The notes: a model not told the origin generated them from the letters alone. Shown: positions 1-6,484, numbered from the stretch's first letter. The stretch is 17,224 nt of DNA from Methyloglobulus sp. (GCA_013140405.1 JABFSV010000253.1:1-17224), one strand, 5' to 3'. Program-made: numbers and translations.

Positions 1-1472
1 GCCATCGGTTTCATCAAGAATTCAATGTCTTCTTGGGTGTAACCAAAGGCTTGCTGCCTATCCAGCAAGGTATGGGCATCAGGTGCCATTGCGGAAACTT
101 CAGGAGGAAGTTTTGCAACGTGTATCTGGGTTTTACTGAGCCAATCCGCATAAGGATGCGCTTGTGCCAATTGGGCTTTAAGCTCGGCATCGTCGATAAT
201 CCGGCCTTGCTCGGTATCAATCAACAGCATTTTGCCGGGTTGCAAACGCCATTTTTTGATGATTTTGTGTTGCGGAACTTCAATAACACCCATTTCTGAT
301 GCCATGATGACGAAATCATCGTCAGTCACCAGATAACGGGCAGGCCTCAGGCCGTTACGGTCTAGGGTTGCACCAATTTGCCGACCATCGGTAAACGCAA
401 CGGCGGCTGGGCCGTCCCAAGGTTCCATCAAAGCTGCGTTATATTCGTAGAAAGCCCGCTGTTTTTCATCCATCAAATCGTTGCCGACCCAGGCTTCGGG
501 AATCAGCAACATCATGGCATGAGCCATTGAATAACCACCAGCGACCAATAGTTCCAACGCATTGTCGAAACATGCCGAATCCGATTGGCCTTCTGCGATC
601 AATGGCCAGAGCTTGTGGATGTCGTCCCCTAATACCTTGGAGGAAATGGAGTGACGGCGTGCAGCCATACCATTGACATTGCCTGTCAACGTATTGATTT
701 CGCCATTGTGTGCAATCATCCGAAACGGGTGCGCCAAATCCCAAGTTGGGAAGGTGTTAGTCGAAAAACGTTGATGCACTAATGCTAAAGCACTGGTAAT
801 GCGTTGATCGCTCAAATCAGGATAAAAAGCGCCTACCTGATTGGCGAGCAGCATTCCCTTATAAACTATAGTGCGCGAAGATAATGATGGGACATAAAAG
901 GAGTGGCCGCCATCCAGCTTAAGGTCACGAACGGCATTTTCGGCTTGTTTGCGAATGATGAATAACGTGCGCTCGAAGGCATCTTGATCGGCGCAATCTG
1001 AGCCTCGACCAATAAAGACTTGCCGGATAAACGGTTCGACGGGTTTTACCGAGTAGCCAAGTTCCCTATTATCAACGGGCACATCACGCCAGCCGAGCAG
1101 GGTAGCCTTCTCTTGGGCAATAAATTGGGTCAGTAAGGTTTCGCAAATAGCACGATCTGCTTCGTTGCGCGGCAAAAATACCATGCCAACCGCATATTCG
1201 CCGACTGCTGGTAGGGAGATTCTGAGTTTGCTGCACTCTTCTTGAAAAAAAGCATCGGGAATTTGTAATAGGATTCCAGCGCCATCACCTGCACAGGGAT
1301 CGGCACCGACAGCGCCGCGATGGGTTAAATTCTCAAGTAAATCCAATCCTTGACGCACAATCGCATGGCTTTTGTGGCCTTTAATATGAACGATAAAGCC
1401 CACGCCACACGCATCGTGTTCGTTGCGCGGATCATATAAACCTTGTCTGGGGGGTAGATTGCTTTGGCTCAT
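1..1472 (-). CDS. gltB: Glutamate synthase (NADPH/GOGAT) large subunit, 5' part
   Basis: Large (alpha) subunit of glutamate synthase, which makes two glutamates from glutamine and 2-oxoglutarate in the cytoplasm. About 490 residues are present; the family is about 1,500, so the FMN/synthase part lies beyond the left edge. The N-terminus has the class II glutamine amidotransferase domain: DACGVGF with the nucleophilic Cys at residue 22 (the first 21 residues would be a removable propeptide), then NLTHRGAVGADP, HQRFSTNTFPTWDLAHPFR, HNGEINT and DRNGLRPARY, all hallmarks of GltB. The start at 1472 is supported by an AGAGGTG ribosome binding site just upstream. A promoter is predicted about 100 bases upstream. 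It works with nitrogen assimilation downstream of nitrogenase but is not in the nif operon. Identification is near certain. Confidence 0.97.
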   Translation of the reverse strand, partial: MSQSNLPPRQGLYDPRNEHDACGVGFIVHIKGHKSHAIVRQGLDLLENLTHRGAVGADPCAGDGAGILLQIPDAFFQEECSKLRISLPAVGEYAVGMVFLPRNEADRAICETLLTQFIAQEKATLLGWRDVPVDNRELGYSVKPVEPFIRQVFIGRGSDCADQDAFERTLFIIRKQAENAVRDLKLDGGHSFYVPSLSSRTIVYKGMLLANQVGAFYPDLSDQRITSALALVHQRFSTNTFPTWDLAHPFRMIAHNGEINTLTGNVNGMAARRHSISSKVLGDDIHKLWPLIAEGQSDSACFDNALELLVAGGYSMAHAMMLLIPEAWVGNDLMDEKQRAFYEYNAALMEPWDGPAAVAFTDGRQIGATLDRNGLRPARYLVTDDDFVIMASEMGVIEVPQHKIIKKWRLQPGKMLLIDTEQGRIIDDAELKAQLAQAHPYADWLSKTQIHVAKLPPEVSAMAPDAHTLLDRQQAFGYTQEDIEFLMKPM

Positions 1473-1580
1473 GGACACCTCTGAAGTATGTTGATCTAAG
1501 GGTTAAACTTTCCCTAAAAACCCTCTACCGCACCTGAGTCGAACTTTTCTCCAAAGGCCGCTGTGCGGCAAAACCATTAA

Positions 1581-1609
1581 ATTATACGGAAATACAACAT
1601 TTTTGTCAC
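1581..1609 (-). promoter_or_regulatory. Predicted sigma70 promoter of gltB
   Basis: On the minus strand GTGACA (1604-1609) is followed after exactly 17 bases by a perfect TATAAT (1581-1586). This matches 11 of 12 consensus positions. It would start a transcript near 1574 with a leader of about 100 bases before gltB. Seen in sequence; activity is inferred. Confidence 0.55.
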
Positions 1610-1716
1610 GCAGTCTTTTGTTGTTTGTGTCCAAAGACTGTCAGGATGGTTTGCTTTTCTCACATTAATAGTATCTGGCTTGCGGAATCCATAGATGGAT
1701 GGTTGCTGCACTATTC

Positions 1717-1746
1717 TTGACACATAGGTATAACCGTAGTTATGCC
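1717..1746 (+). promoter_or_regulatory. Possible promoter/operator of the RHH-MazF pair
   Basis: A perfect TTGACA (1717-1722) precedes an imperfect inverted repeat, GGTATAAC (1727-1734) and GTTATGCC (1739-1746), 7 of 8 positions paired. The repeat lies directly before the antitoxin start, where RHH antitoxins usually bind to repress their own operon. No good -10 box sits at the right distance, so the promoter call is weaker than the operator call. Confidence 0.3.
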
Positions 1747-1753
1747 AAAAACC

Positions 1754-1990
1754 ATGAAAACAGCCATCTCTATACCAGACCCCATTTTTCAAGCAGCGGA
1801 TTCCCTCGCTAATCGGCTTGGTGTGGGCCGCAGCGAATTCTATTCAAAGGCTATTGAAGCCTTTATTGAACAAAATAAAAATCGGGATGCTACCGCCAGG
1901 CTCAACCAAGTATTTGCTAGCGAAAGTAATTCTTTTGGAGATGATTATTACAATCTCCAAAGGCAATCCTTAAACAGGGAAGAATGGTAA
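1754..1990 (+). CDS. RHH (MazE/ChpS-like) antitoxin
   Basis: Small DNA-binding antitoxin of a type II toxin-antitoxin pair. It would neutralise the MazF-like protein encoded just downstream and repress their shared operon. The 78-residue product begins MKTAISIPDPIFQAADSLA and then has a two-helix segment with GVGRSEFYSKAIEAFIE. This beta-strand plus two-helix pattern is the ribbon-helix-helix fold; the acidic, Trp-ending C-terminus would bind the toxin. An ATG 12 bases upstream (1742) is in frame, but the 1754 start gives the usual family N-terminus. It ends inside the start of the toxin gene (7-base overlap), a typical translational coupling. The family call is firm, the exact subfamily less so. 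Confidence 0.82.
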   Translation: MKTAISIPDPIFQAADSLANRLGVGRSEFYSKAIEAFIEQNKNRDATARLNQVFASESNSFGDDYYNLQRQSLNREEW

Positions 1991-2259
1991 TAAAGAGAGG
2001 TGAAATCTGGCGGGCATCACTGGCCGAACCTAGAGGTTTAGAACCAGGATTGCGAACACCTGTGGTCATTGTCTTCTCAAATCACTTTAATGAAAGCAAT
2101 ATAAATGCCGTTCTTGCCGCTGTCATGACATCCAATCTCCGGCTAATAGATGCGCCCGGTAATAATTTGTTGCCGAAAAAGCTGTCCAAACTAAGCAAAG
2201 ACTCGGTGATTAATGCCAGTCAAATTATTACGCTTGATAAAAAAGCGCCGTTGTCATAA
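1984..2259 (+). CDS. MazF/PemK-type endoribonuclease toxin, C-terminus replaced
   Basis: mRNA-cleaving toxin of the MazF/PemK family, partner of the preceding antitoxin. Family marks are MVIKRGEIWRASL, EPRGLEPGLRTPVVIV, NINAVLAAVMTSNLRL, APGNNLLP and KDSVINASQIITLDK. Family members are usually about 105-120 residues and end with a helix after the TLDK segment. Here the product is 91 residues and stops with KAPLS immediately after TLDK. The codons for KAPL and the following ~80 bases match the 3' end and downstream flank of the cytochrome P460 gene at 2958-3048. The native tail therefore seems to have been lost when that repeat copy arrived. The N-terminal core with the conserved Arg and Thr regions remains, so residual activity cannot be excluded, but the toxin is probably impaired. 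Confidence 0.8.
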   Translation: MVIKRGEIWRASLAEPRGLEPGLRTPVVIVFSNHFNESNINAVLAAVMTSNLRLIDAPGNNLLPKKLSKLSKDSVINASQIITLDKKAPLS

Positions 2260-2330
2260 TTTAGGTATCGCCAAAAATTAATCGGAGATGATGCGTTGGG
2301 GCTCATGAATTCACCCCAACCTACGAGCTA
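2242..2330. repeat. Direct repeat copy A (P460 3' end plus flank)
   Basis: About 89 bases aligning with 2958-3048 at roughly four-fifths identity by hand, with one small gap. Shared blocks are AAAGCGCCGTTG, TTTAGG, ATTAATCGGAGATGATG and CACCCCAACCT followed by CGAGCT. The first block is coding in both copies: KAPL of the truncated toxin and KAPL of cytochrome P460. The distal half contains GTTGGGG and CCCCAAC, a hairpin that could act as a terminator-like element. Confidence 0.75.
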
Positions 2331-2389
2331 TTTTACCAGCCTAGGAGCCGGTTTTCGTGCAAAGGTCTCAAACGAAGTGTCCCGAAAAA

Positions 2390-2419
2390 TTAACCCTCAT
2401 ATTTTTAACTCAGTATAAT
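2390..2419 (+). promoter_or_regulatory. Predicted promoter of cytochrome P460 gene
   Basis: TTAACC (2390-2395, four of six to TTGACA), an 18-base spacer, then a perfect TATAAT (2414-2419), 38 bases before the P460 start codon. The P460 gene can thus be transcribed separately from the toxin-antitoxin pair. Confidence 0.4.
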
Positions 2420-2456
2420 CAAAGCACATTTAAAACGTTAATCTTGCGAGGTTACT

Positions 2457-2975
2457 ATGCGCGATAACCTGATTTTCAAAGCAGCATTCATTGCCGCCTT
2501 ATTCATGACATTGTCAACAACAGTTTTATCCCAAGGGGTCACTGTCGCCCCAGCACCGAACGGGATTGCTATCCCGAAAGATTACAAAACCTGGCAAGCT
2601 CTCGGCGTATCGCACCGGACAGATAAGGATTCGTTACGGATCATTCTAGCTAACCCGATTGCCTACAAAGCAGCGATGGACGGCCTTACCAACCCCTGGC
2701 CGGACGGCAGCATGATCGCCAAATTAGCATGGAAAGACAGCACCCATCCGCACTTTGCCACCGCAACCGTACCGGGCGAACTAACGCATGTCGAGTTTAT
2801 GATAAGGGACAGCAAGAAATTCACGGACACCAACGGCTGGGGCTATGCCCGATGGTTAGGCATGGAACAAAAACCTTACGGCAAAGATGCCGATTTTGCC
2901 CAGGAATGTTCGACGTGTCATTTACAAGCGAAAGACACGGGTTATGTGTTTACCCGGAAAGCGCCGTTGCCTTAG
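2457..2975 (+). CDS. Cytochrome P460 family protein, exported c-type haem
   Basis: Periplasmic haem protein of the cytochrome P460 family. Members oxidise hydroxylamine (with or without NO) to N2O or nitrite, or bind NO, and occur in ammonia oxidisers and methanotrophs. The 172-residue product starts with a Sec signal peptide (hydrophobic stretch about residues 6-24, cleavage likely near 25-26). The haem c motif CSTCH is at 151-155 near the C-terminus, as in the family. The core has PDGSMIAKLAWK at 82-93. One of its two Lys residues (89 or 93) could be the equivalent of the Lys that cross-links to haem in true P460, distinguishing it from cytochrome c'-beta; which one needs an alignment. A GAGG ribosome binding site lies 6 bases upstream of the ATG. 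It sits alone between direct repeats, not with an hao-type operon. Confidence 0.88.
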   Translation: MRDNLIFKAAFIAALFMTLSTTVLSQGVTVAPAPNGIAIPKDYKTWQALGVSHRTDKDSLRIILANPIAYKAAMDGLTNPWPDGSMIAKLAWKDSTHPHFATATVPGELTHVEFMIRDSKKFTDTNGWGYARWLGMEQKPYGKDADFAQECSTCHLQAKDTGYVFTRKAPLP

Positions 2976-3048
2976 TTTAGGCATAACCAAAAAAATTAAT
3001 CGGAGATGATGTGTTGAGGTTCGCAAGCACACCCCAACCTGCGAGCTG
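2958..3048. repeat. Direct repeat copy B (P460 3' end plus flank)
   Basis: Covers the last codons of the P460 gene and about 70 bases downstream. It matches 2242-2330 including the coding bases for KAPL. It includes a possible hairpin around GTGTTGAGGT and ACCCCAACCT. Because the coding portion is native to P460 (family proteins commonly end in a similar Pro-rich tail), this copy is probably the source and copy A the derivative. Confidence 0.75.
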
Positions 3049-3137
3049 ACCCTATTATTATGCTATTTTTCTTATTTAACGTTATGGCAATAATAAAAAC
3101 GATGTTTTTATAAAGTTCGTTCCTTAAAAATAAGACG

Positions 3138-3728
3138 ATGAAAAAACAAGAAATTATTAATTATATCCAAACTAACTGTGAGCTTGACATCTATTATAGG
3201 TATCTTATTGGGCAAACCGTTTGGTATTTTCAAAATTATGGCGAAGACTTTAGTACTGATTATGACGAGTTTAAAAAATTTATATCTATAAAACTTAACG
3301 TTCCTTTCAATAATATTGCAATAGTCGGTAGCGCGAAAACTAAGTATAGTTTTTCACCATCGAAGGAATTTAAAGAATTTGATGATAAATCAGATTTTGA
3401 TTTGGTTATTGTATCGAGAGATACATTCAAGAATATTTGGTCTGCATATAAAGCTATATCATTAGAAAGACATCTTGCTGGATACGGAAATAAATGCTCC
3501 AATGTTTTTAATGGTTTTGTAAGTATTAAAGATTCCGACCCGACATACGGCAATGGTGTTTTAGAGGAATGGCAACGAAAAGTAAGAACGTTCAAAGCTG
3601 AGCTCCAGCTAAAATTTAATATTCAACATGATATTAATTACCGAATTTATTCGGATTGGGAGTCTGTGCAATATTACCACGTTAAAGGAATTGCTAAACT
3701 AAAAGGTAAAATTAATGAAGCTAATTGA
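3138..3728 (+). CDS. Nucleotidyltransferase-fold protein, partner of DUF262 gene
   Basis: A 196-residue soluble protein of a family I know only as hypothetical. It has a pol-beta-type nucleotidyltransferase signature: AIVGSAKTKYSF with the Gly-Ser at 64-65, then, after a charged loop, SDFDLVIVS with paired acidic residues Asp86 and Asp88. A third acidic residue may lie in NYRIYSDWES near the C-terminus, giving a plausible metal site. No membrane segment or signal peptide is visible. Its last 14 bases overlap the start of the DUF262 gene, so the two are almost certainly one unit. Its composition is strikingly AT-rich compared with the repair and nif genes, suggesting horizontal transfer. It could be a toxin-like nucleotidylating enzyme, a nucleotide second-messenger synthase or a regulator; substrate unknown. 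Family fold call moderate, function open. Confidence 0.7.
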   Translation: MKKQEIINYIQTNCELDIYYRYLIGQTVWYFQNYGEDFSTDYDEFKKFISIKLNVPFNNIAIVGSAKTKYSFSPSKEFKEFDDKSDFDLVIVSRDTFKNIWSAYKAISLERHLAGYGNKCSNVFNGFVSIKDSDPTYGNGVLEEWQRKVRTFKAELQLKFNIQHDINYRIYSDWESVQYYHVKGIAKLKGKINEAN

Positions 3729-4791
3729 TTCGATAGATATACAACCACAAACCGTAAAGTGGCTTTACGACTTGAATGAAAAAGGCCTTTTGGTTGTTGA
3801 TAATTCCTTTCAGCGTAATTACGTATGGACGAAGAAAAATCAAGTACAGTTAATAGAGTCCATTTTAATGGGTTTTCCAATACCTGAAATTTATATCTGG
3901 AATACTGGAACAGATGAAAATTCAGGTGATACTTGTTATTCAATAGTTGATGGACAACAACGAACAGGGGCTATCTTTCAATATATTGCAAACAATTTCA
4001 AGTTAGAGGAGTCATCACTTTCGGAAAACAATAGTTGCTATTCAAGAATTAAAAATCGCTTTTTTAAAGATTTAGAAACTGATGATAAAAAAGCACTTTG
4101 GTCTTATATTTTCTCAGTAAGGTTAATACGAATTACCGTAAGCAGAGTAAACATAGTCAATATGTTTCTTAGGTTAAACAGTAATAACATGACGCTCAAT
4201 CCTCAAGAACTTAGAAATGCAGAGTTTCAAGGAGAGTTTATGCAGGTAGCAGCCAAGCTATCAGAACTACCTTTCTGGAGCGATAACGCGCTTTTTGGGA
4301 TAGCAGATATAAGAAGAATGCGTGATATTTCTTTTGTTAGCACGTTATTGGTATTTATGAAGCAAGGAATACAAGAGGATATTAGAAATACAAATTTAAA
4401 TACGATCTATGATCTTTACAATGATTGCTATCCATCAAAGGATGAAGATATTTCAAAATTTGAAGAAATTATCGGCATTATTAATAGTCTCATCGATGGA
4501 AACTCTGAGAGATCAAAAATTCTCAGAAGACAAGTACATTTATATAGTCTATTTACAGCAATTTTTGATTTAACAATGGATGGTAATAAAATTACGAAAG
4601 ATCAAGTTGAGAATTATAGAAATTTAATTGACAACTATGATAATGAAGAACTTCTAAAAAAATATTTCCCGGATATTATTGATGATATACATCTTTATAA
4701 ATCTTTTGCGAAAGAAGGTACACGAGATAAAGGAAACCGCCTTGGTAGACACAAAGCAATTAAGAATGTATTCACACATAAAAAGCCATAA
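3715..4791 (+). CDS. DUF262 (GmrSD N-terminal/ParB-like) domain protein
   Basis: A 358-residue DUF262 protein. DUF262 is a ParB/Srx-like NTP-binding fold found in GmrS, BrxU and many phage-defence proteins. Visible motifs are FQRNYVW (32-38), IPEIYIW (56-62) and the hallmark VDGQQRT (78-84), then FLRLNSNNMTLNPQELRNAEF around 151-171. The rest is helical. The C-terminal end has basic GNRLGRHKAIKNVF. There is no HNH nuclease domain of the DUF1524 type that GmrSD restriction enzymes carry, so if this is defence the effector is either this fold itself or the nucleotidyltransferase-like partner. The AAGG ribosome binding site lies inside the upstream gene and the frames overlap by 14 bases. It is as AT-rich as its partner. 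Domain identification is strong; role in defence is inferred. Confidence 0.88.
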   Translation: MKLIDSIDIQPQTVKWLYDLNEKGLLVVDNSFQRNYVWTKKNQVQLIESILMGFPIPEIYIWNTGTDENSGDTCYSIVDGQQRTGAIFQYIANNFKLEESSLSENNSCYSRIKNRFFKDLETDDKKALWSYIFSVRLIRITVSRVNIVNMFLRLNSNNMTLNPQELRNAEFQGEFMQVAAKLSELPFWSDNALFGIADIRRMRDISFVSTLLVFMKQGIQEDIRNTNLNTIYDLYNDCYPSKDEDISKFEEIIGIINSLIDGNSERSKILRRQVHLYSLFTAIFDLTMDGNKITKDQVENYRNLIDNYDNEELLKKYFPDIIDDIHLYKSFAKEGTRDKGNRLGRHKAIKNVFTHKKP

Positions 4792-4841
4792 CAATTAATT
4801 ACAACATCGCGTAGGCTCTTTTTGCCTGTGTAATATCCCAT

Positions 4842-4884
4842 GTTGGGCATATTGTAGGTTGGCGCTGACGTTAGGAAGCCCAAC
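4842..4884. repeat. Inverted-repeat element, GTTGGGC/GCCCAAC ends
   Basis: GTTGGGC at 4842-4848 pairs with GCCCAAC at 4878-4884 between the convergent DUF262 and PIN-toxin genes, where it may act as a two-way terminator. Its right part, from GTTGGCGCTGACG (4858) to GGAAGCCCAAC, recurs with few changes at 5633-5659 and, inverted and looser, in the nifD-nifK gap. It belongs to a short dispersed family. Confidence 0.5.
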
Positions 4885-4891
4885 AAACCCG

Positions 4892-5272
4892 TTAAACCAA
4901 AATCACCAATTCACTGTAATTGCTGAGCTGTTTGTCATGGGTCAGCAAGTGCATTGGCTCATGGATGGCCTGGGCAATGAGCATCCTGTCGAACGGGTCT
5001 TGGTGGTGCGGCGGTAACATTCCCAGCGCCAACAGATGGTTGGCATGGATGGGTAGTTGCTGGAAATTGTTTTCCGGCAACTGTTGGATAATGTCTTGTA
5101 GATTGGCGGTTAACTTTCCAGCCATCGCTTTAATTTGAATTTCCCAAAGGGACGCATGGCTTACGAAAATAGCATTATCCGGCGTTGATATTAACTGACG
5201 CGCGTTCTCAGGTAATTTGGTATCGTCACTTAGCCACCAAAGCATGATGTGGGTGTCAATCAGCAGTTTCAT
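4892..5272 (-). CDS. PIN-domain ribonuclease toxin (VapC family)
   Basis: A 126-residue PIN-domain protein, the toxin of a type II pair; PIN toxins cleave RNA using a cluster of acidic residues and Mg2+. Candidate active-site residues are Asp6 in LLIDTH, Glu44 in ASLWEI, Asp95 in DPFDRMLIAQA and Asp113 in THDKQL. LWWLSDD and the DPFDR block are typical of the subgroup paired with Phd-type antitoxins. The start at 5272 is chosen because its ATG overlaps the antitoxin stop as ATGA and the product begins MKLLIDTH, the usual N-terminus; a start 36 bases upstream would add an unrelated basic leader. Length is normal and no key residue is missing, so it is probably functional. Confidence 0.9.
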   Translation of the reverse strand: MKLLIDTHIMLWWLSDDTKLPENARQLISTPDNAIFVSHASLWEIQIKAMAGKLTANLQDIIQQLPENNFQQLPIHANHLLALGMLPPHHQDPFDRMLIAQAIHEPMHLLTHDKQLSNYSELVILV

Positions 5273-5532
5273 TGGCCTTCTTTTGGGAAGATGGGCGAGT
5301 CGTGCCATAACGCCAGTTCTGCATCGTCCATCGGCGCATCAAAATCATCTGCTAGCCAAATTTGGCCTTTCATGCCGCCTGGTGTGCGCGTCTTGCATTC
5401 ATTGGTCGCAAGCGGCACTAATCTAGCAACAGGTCTGCCCGCTTTGGCAATGATAATTTCTTCACCTTGTGCGGCTTCGTCCACCAATTTTGACAACTGG
5501 GTTTTTGCCTGATGTATGTTGATTTGGTACAT
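5269..5532 (-). CDS. Phd/YefM-family antitoxin
   Basis: An 87-residue antitoxin that would bind and inhibit the PIN toxin encoded next to it and bind operator DNA. The N-terminal half MYQINIHQAKTQLSKLVDEA, followed by GEEIIIAKAGRPVARLVPL, is the classic Phd/YefM fold. The C-terminal part contains PMDDAELALWHDSPIF, the acidic toxin-wrapping tail. A strong AAGGAGG ribosome binding site precedes the ATG. The stop TGA overlaps the toxin ATG (ATGA), so antitoxin and toxin are translationally coupled in the standard antitoxin-first order. Two tandem GACTAAGTT boxes lie directly upstream. Confidence 0.92.
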   Translation of the reverse strand: MYQINIHQAKTQLSKLVDEAAQGEEIIIAKAGRPVARLVPLATNECKTRTPGGMKGQIWLADDFDAPMDDAELALWHDSPIFPKEGQ

Positions 5533-5544
5533 GCCAACCTCCTT

Positions 5545-5563
5545 GACTAAGTTGGACTAAGTT
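5545..5563. promoter_or_regulatory. Tandem GACTAAGTT boxes, possible Phd operator
   Basis: GACTAAGTT occurs at 5545-5553 and again at 5555-5563, a 10-base step or one helical turn, just upstream of the antitoxin's ribosome binding site. Spaced same-face boxes are what a dimeric autorepressor could use. Function is inferred from position only. Confidence 0.35.
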
Positions 5564-5632
5564 TATCATGACGCATTACTCAATCAAGTCTATCTGTAAA
5601 ATTTTTATTCTGTCTGTTGGATTTTTTGAGTT

Positions 5633-5659
5633 GGCGCTGATGTAAGGAAGCCCAGCTTC
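5633..5659. repeat. Second copy of the 4858-4884 repeat
   Basis: GTTGGCGCTGATGTAAGGA leading into AGCCCAGC repeats 4858-4884 with about four differences. The left half of the inverted repeat is missing, so this looks like a decayed or partial copy. It lies between the two PIN toxin modules. Confidence 0.5.
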
Positions 5660-5672
5660 CCACTATAAGGAG

Positions 5673-6038
5673 CTAAAGTTGATAAGGCACTCTTACCCCA
5701 GGCTCATCCTGGGAAAAATCCTTCGTATTTCGGGTAACCAGTATGTGTTTATTGACTTGGGCGGTCGCCCATACGATGGCATCGGGCAATTTGATGCTGT
5801 GCTTTTTCCTTAGTTTTACCGCTGCTTCGCTAACTTGTGTTTCTATCGGCAAGGTATCGAATGTGTGTAAAAACGCCCTGATGATCGCTTCTGTTTCCGG
5901 CGTTGCGCCGACCATGACTTCCATCCAGGTAATGACGCTAATGGCCTTGTCGCGGTAACGCTCCAGTTCGTTTTTAGCTTGTTCCACGCCATTGAGGTAG
6001 TCGATGAGTATATTGGTATCGAACAGGGCGCTTACCAT
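5673..6038 (-). CDS. PIN-domain ribonuclease toxin (VapC family)
   Basis: A second, distinct PIN-domain toxin of 121 residues. Candidate catalytic acids are Asp7 in LFDTNILIDYL, Glu40 in TWMEVMVG, Asp86 in KLPDAIVWATA and Asp107 in TRNTKDF; the order and spacing fit the family. Its start overlaps the antitoxin stop by 7 bases (ATGGTAA), so the frame and start are well supported. It is closer to PIN toxins paired with CopG/RHH antitoxins than to the Phd-linked PIN toxin next door, so the two modules were probably acquired separately and not duplicated in place. Confidence 0.92.
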   Translation of the reverse strand: MVSALFDTNILIDYLNGVEQAKNELERYRDKAISVITWMEVMVGATPETEAIIRAFLHTFDTLPIETQVSEAAVKLRKKHSIKLPDAIVWATAQVNKHILVTRNTKDFSQDEPGVRVPYQL

Positions 6039-6244
6039 TCAGCCCGCACCTGTTCTTGATAAGACAAGCCATCGACCTTATGGTCTTTCCAAAGCCCGAA
6101 CGCATCATCTGATTGCGGTATTTTCTTGTCAAGATAATAGGCAATCGCTTCTCTAATAACTTCGGCACGGGACACTTTTTCAGCTTGGCTGATGGCTGTG
6201 AGTGCTTTAAGCTGTTTTTCTGGAATGTCGACTAAGGTACGCAT
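6032..6244 (-). CDS. RHH (CopG-type) antitoxin
   Basis: A 70-residue ribbon-helix-helix antitoxin for the PIN toxin downstream. MRTLVDIPEKQLKALTAIS and then SRAEVIREAIAYYLDKK give the beta-strand, helix, turn, helix of the DNA-binding dimer. The tail FGLWKDHKVDGLSYQEQVR is the usual toxin-binding end. The start at 6244 is chosen over longer in-frame options because it gives the family N-terminus and has AGGAAAAG upstream; the extra upstream reading frame has no family resemblance. A perfect palindrome lies 21 bases before the start and is the likely operator. Confidence 0.92.
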   Translation of the reverse strand: MRTLVDIPEKQLKALTAISQAEKVSRAEVIREAIAYYLDKKIPQSDDAFGLWKDHKVDGLSYQEQVRAEW

Positions 6245-6265
6245 GACTTTTCCTAATTTGCATAT

Positions 6266-6288
6266 ATGATATATATAGTATATATCAT
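6266..6288. promoter_or_regulatory. Perfect palindromic operator of the RHH/PIN module
   Basis: ATGATATATA (6266-6275), a 3-base centre TAG, then TATATATCAT (6279-6288): ten base pairs of perfect dyad symmetry directly upstream of the RHH antitoxin. RHH antitoxins bind such AT-rich palindromes to autoregulate. The site may also overlap the promoter. Confidence 0.6.
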
Positions 6289-6414
6289 TTCTAAATCGGA
6301 TCAATTTAGTGAATCGATGTAACTGTGCAAAAAATTTACCCTTTTCCATAATTACCTTATTTATTAGGCTTTGTGAAGCATTAAGTTTCCGTTCGCCTTT
6401 ATGCCCTTGGGTAT

Positions 6415-6453
6415 TGAGCCTGTCGAAAGGCGGTGTGTGCTTCGACAAGCTCA
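6415..6453. repeat. REP-like hairpin element
   Basis: TGAGCCTGTCGAA (6415-6427) pairs with TTCGACAAGCTCA (6441-6453), one mismatch in 13. The continuation GCACGAACGG is typical of the widespread GTTCGTGCTGAGC / TTGTCGAAG repeat found between genes in many proteobacteria. It lies at the left border of the radical SAM remnant. Confidence 0.6.
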
Positions 6454-6484
6454 GCACGAACGGTTCAAAGATTAAAAGGCCGAA

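Noticed and set aside
6245..6457. Longer start for the RHH antitoxin reaching into the REP-like repeat
   Set aside because: The extra residues match no family, cross the perfect operator palindrome, and the internal ATG at 6244 has a ribosome binding site and the normal N-terminus.
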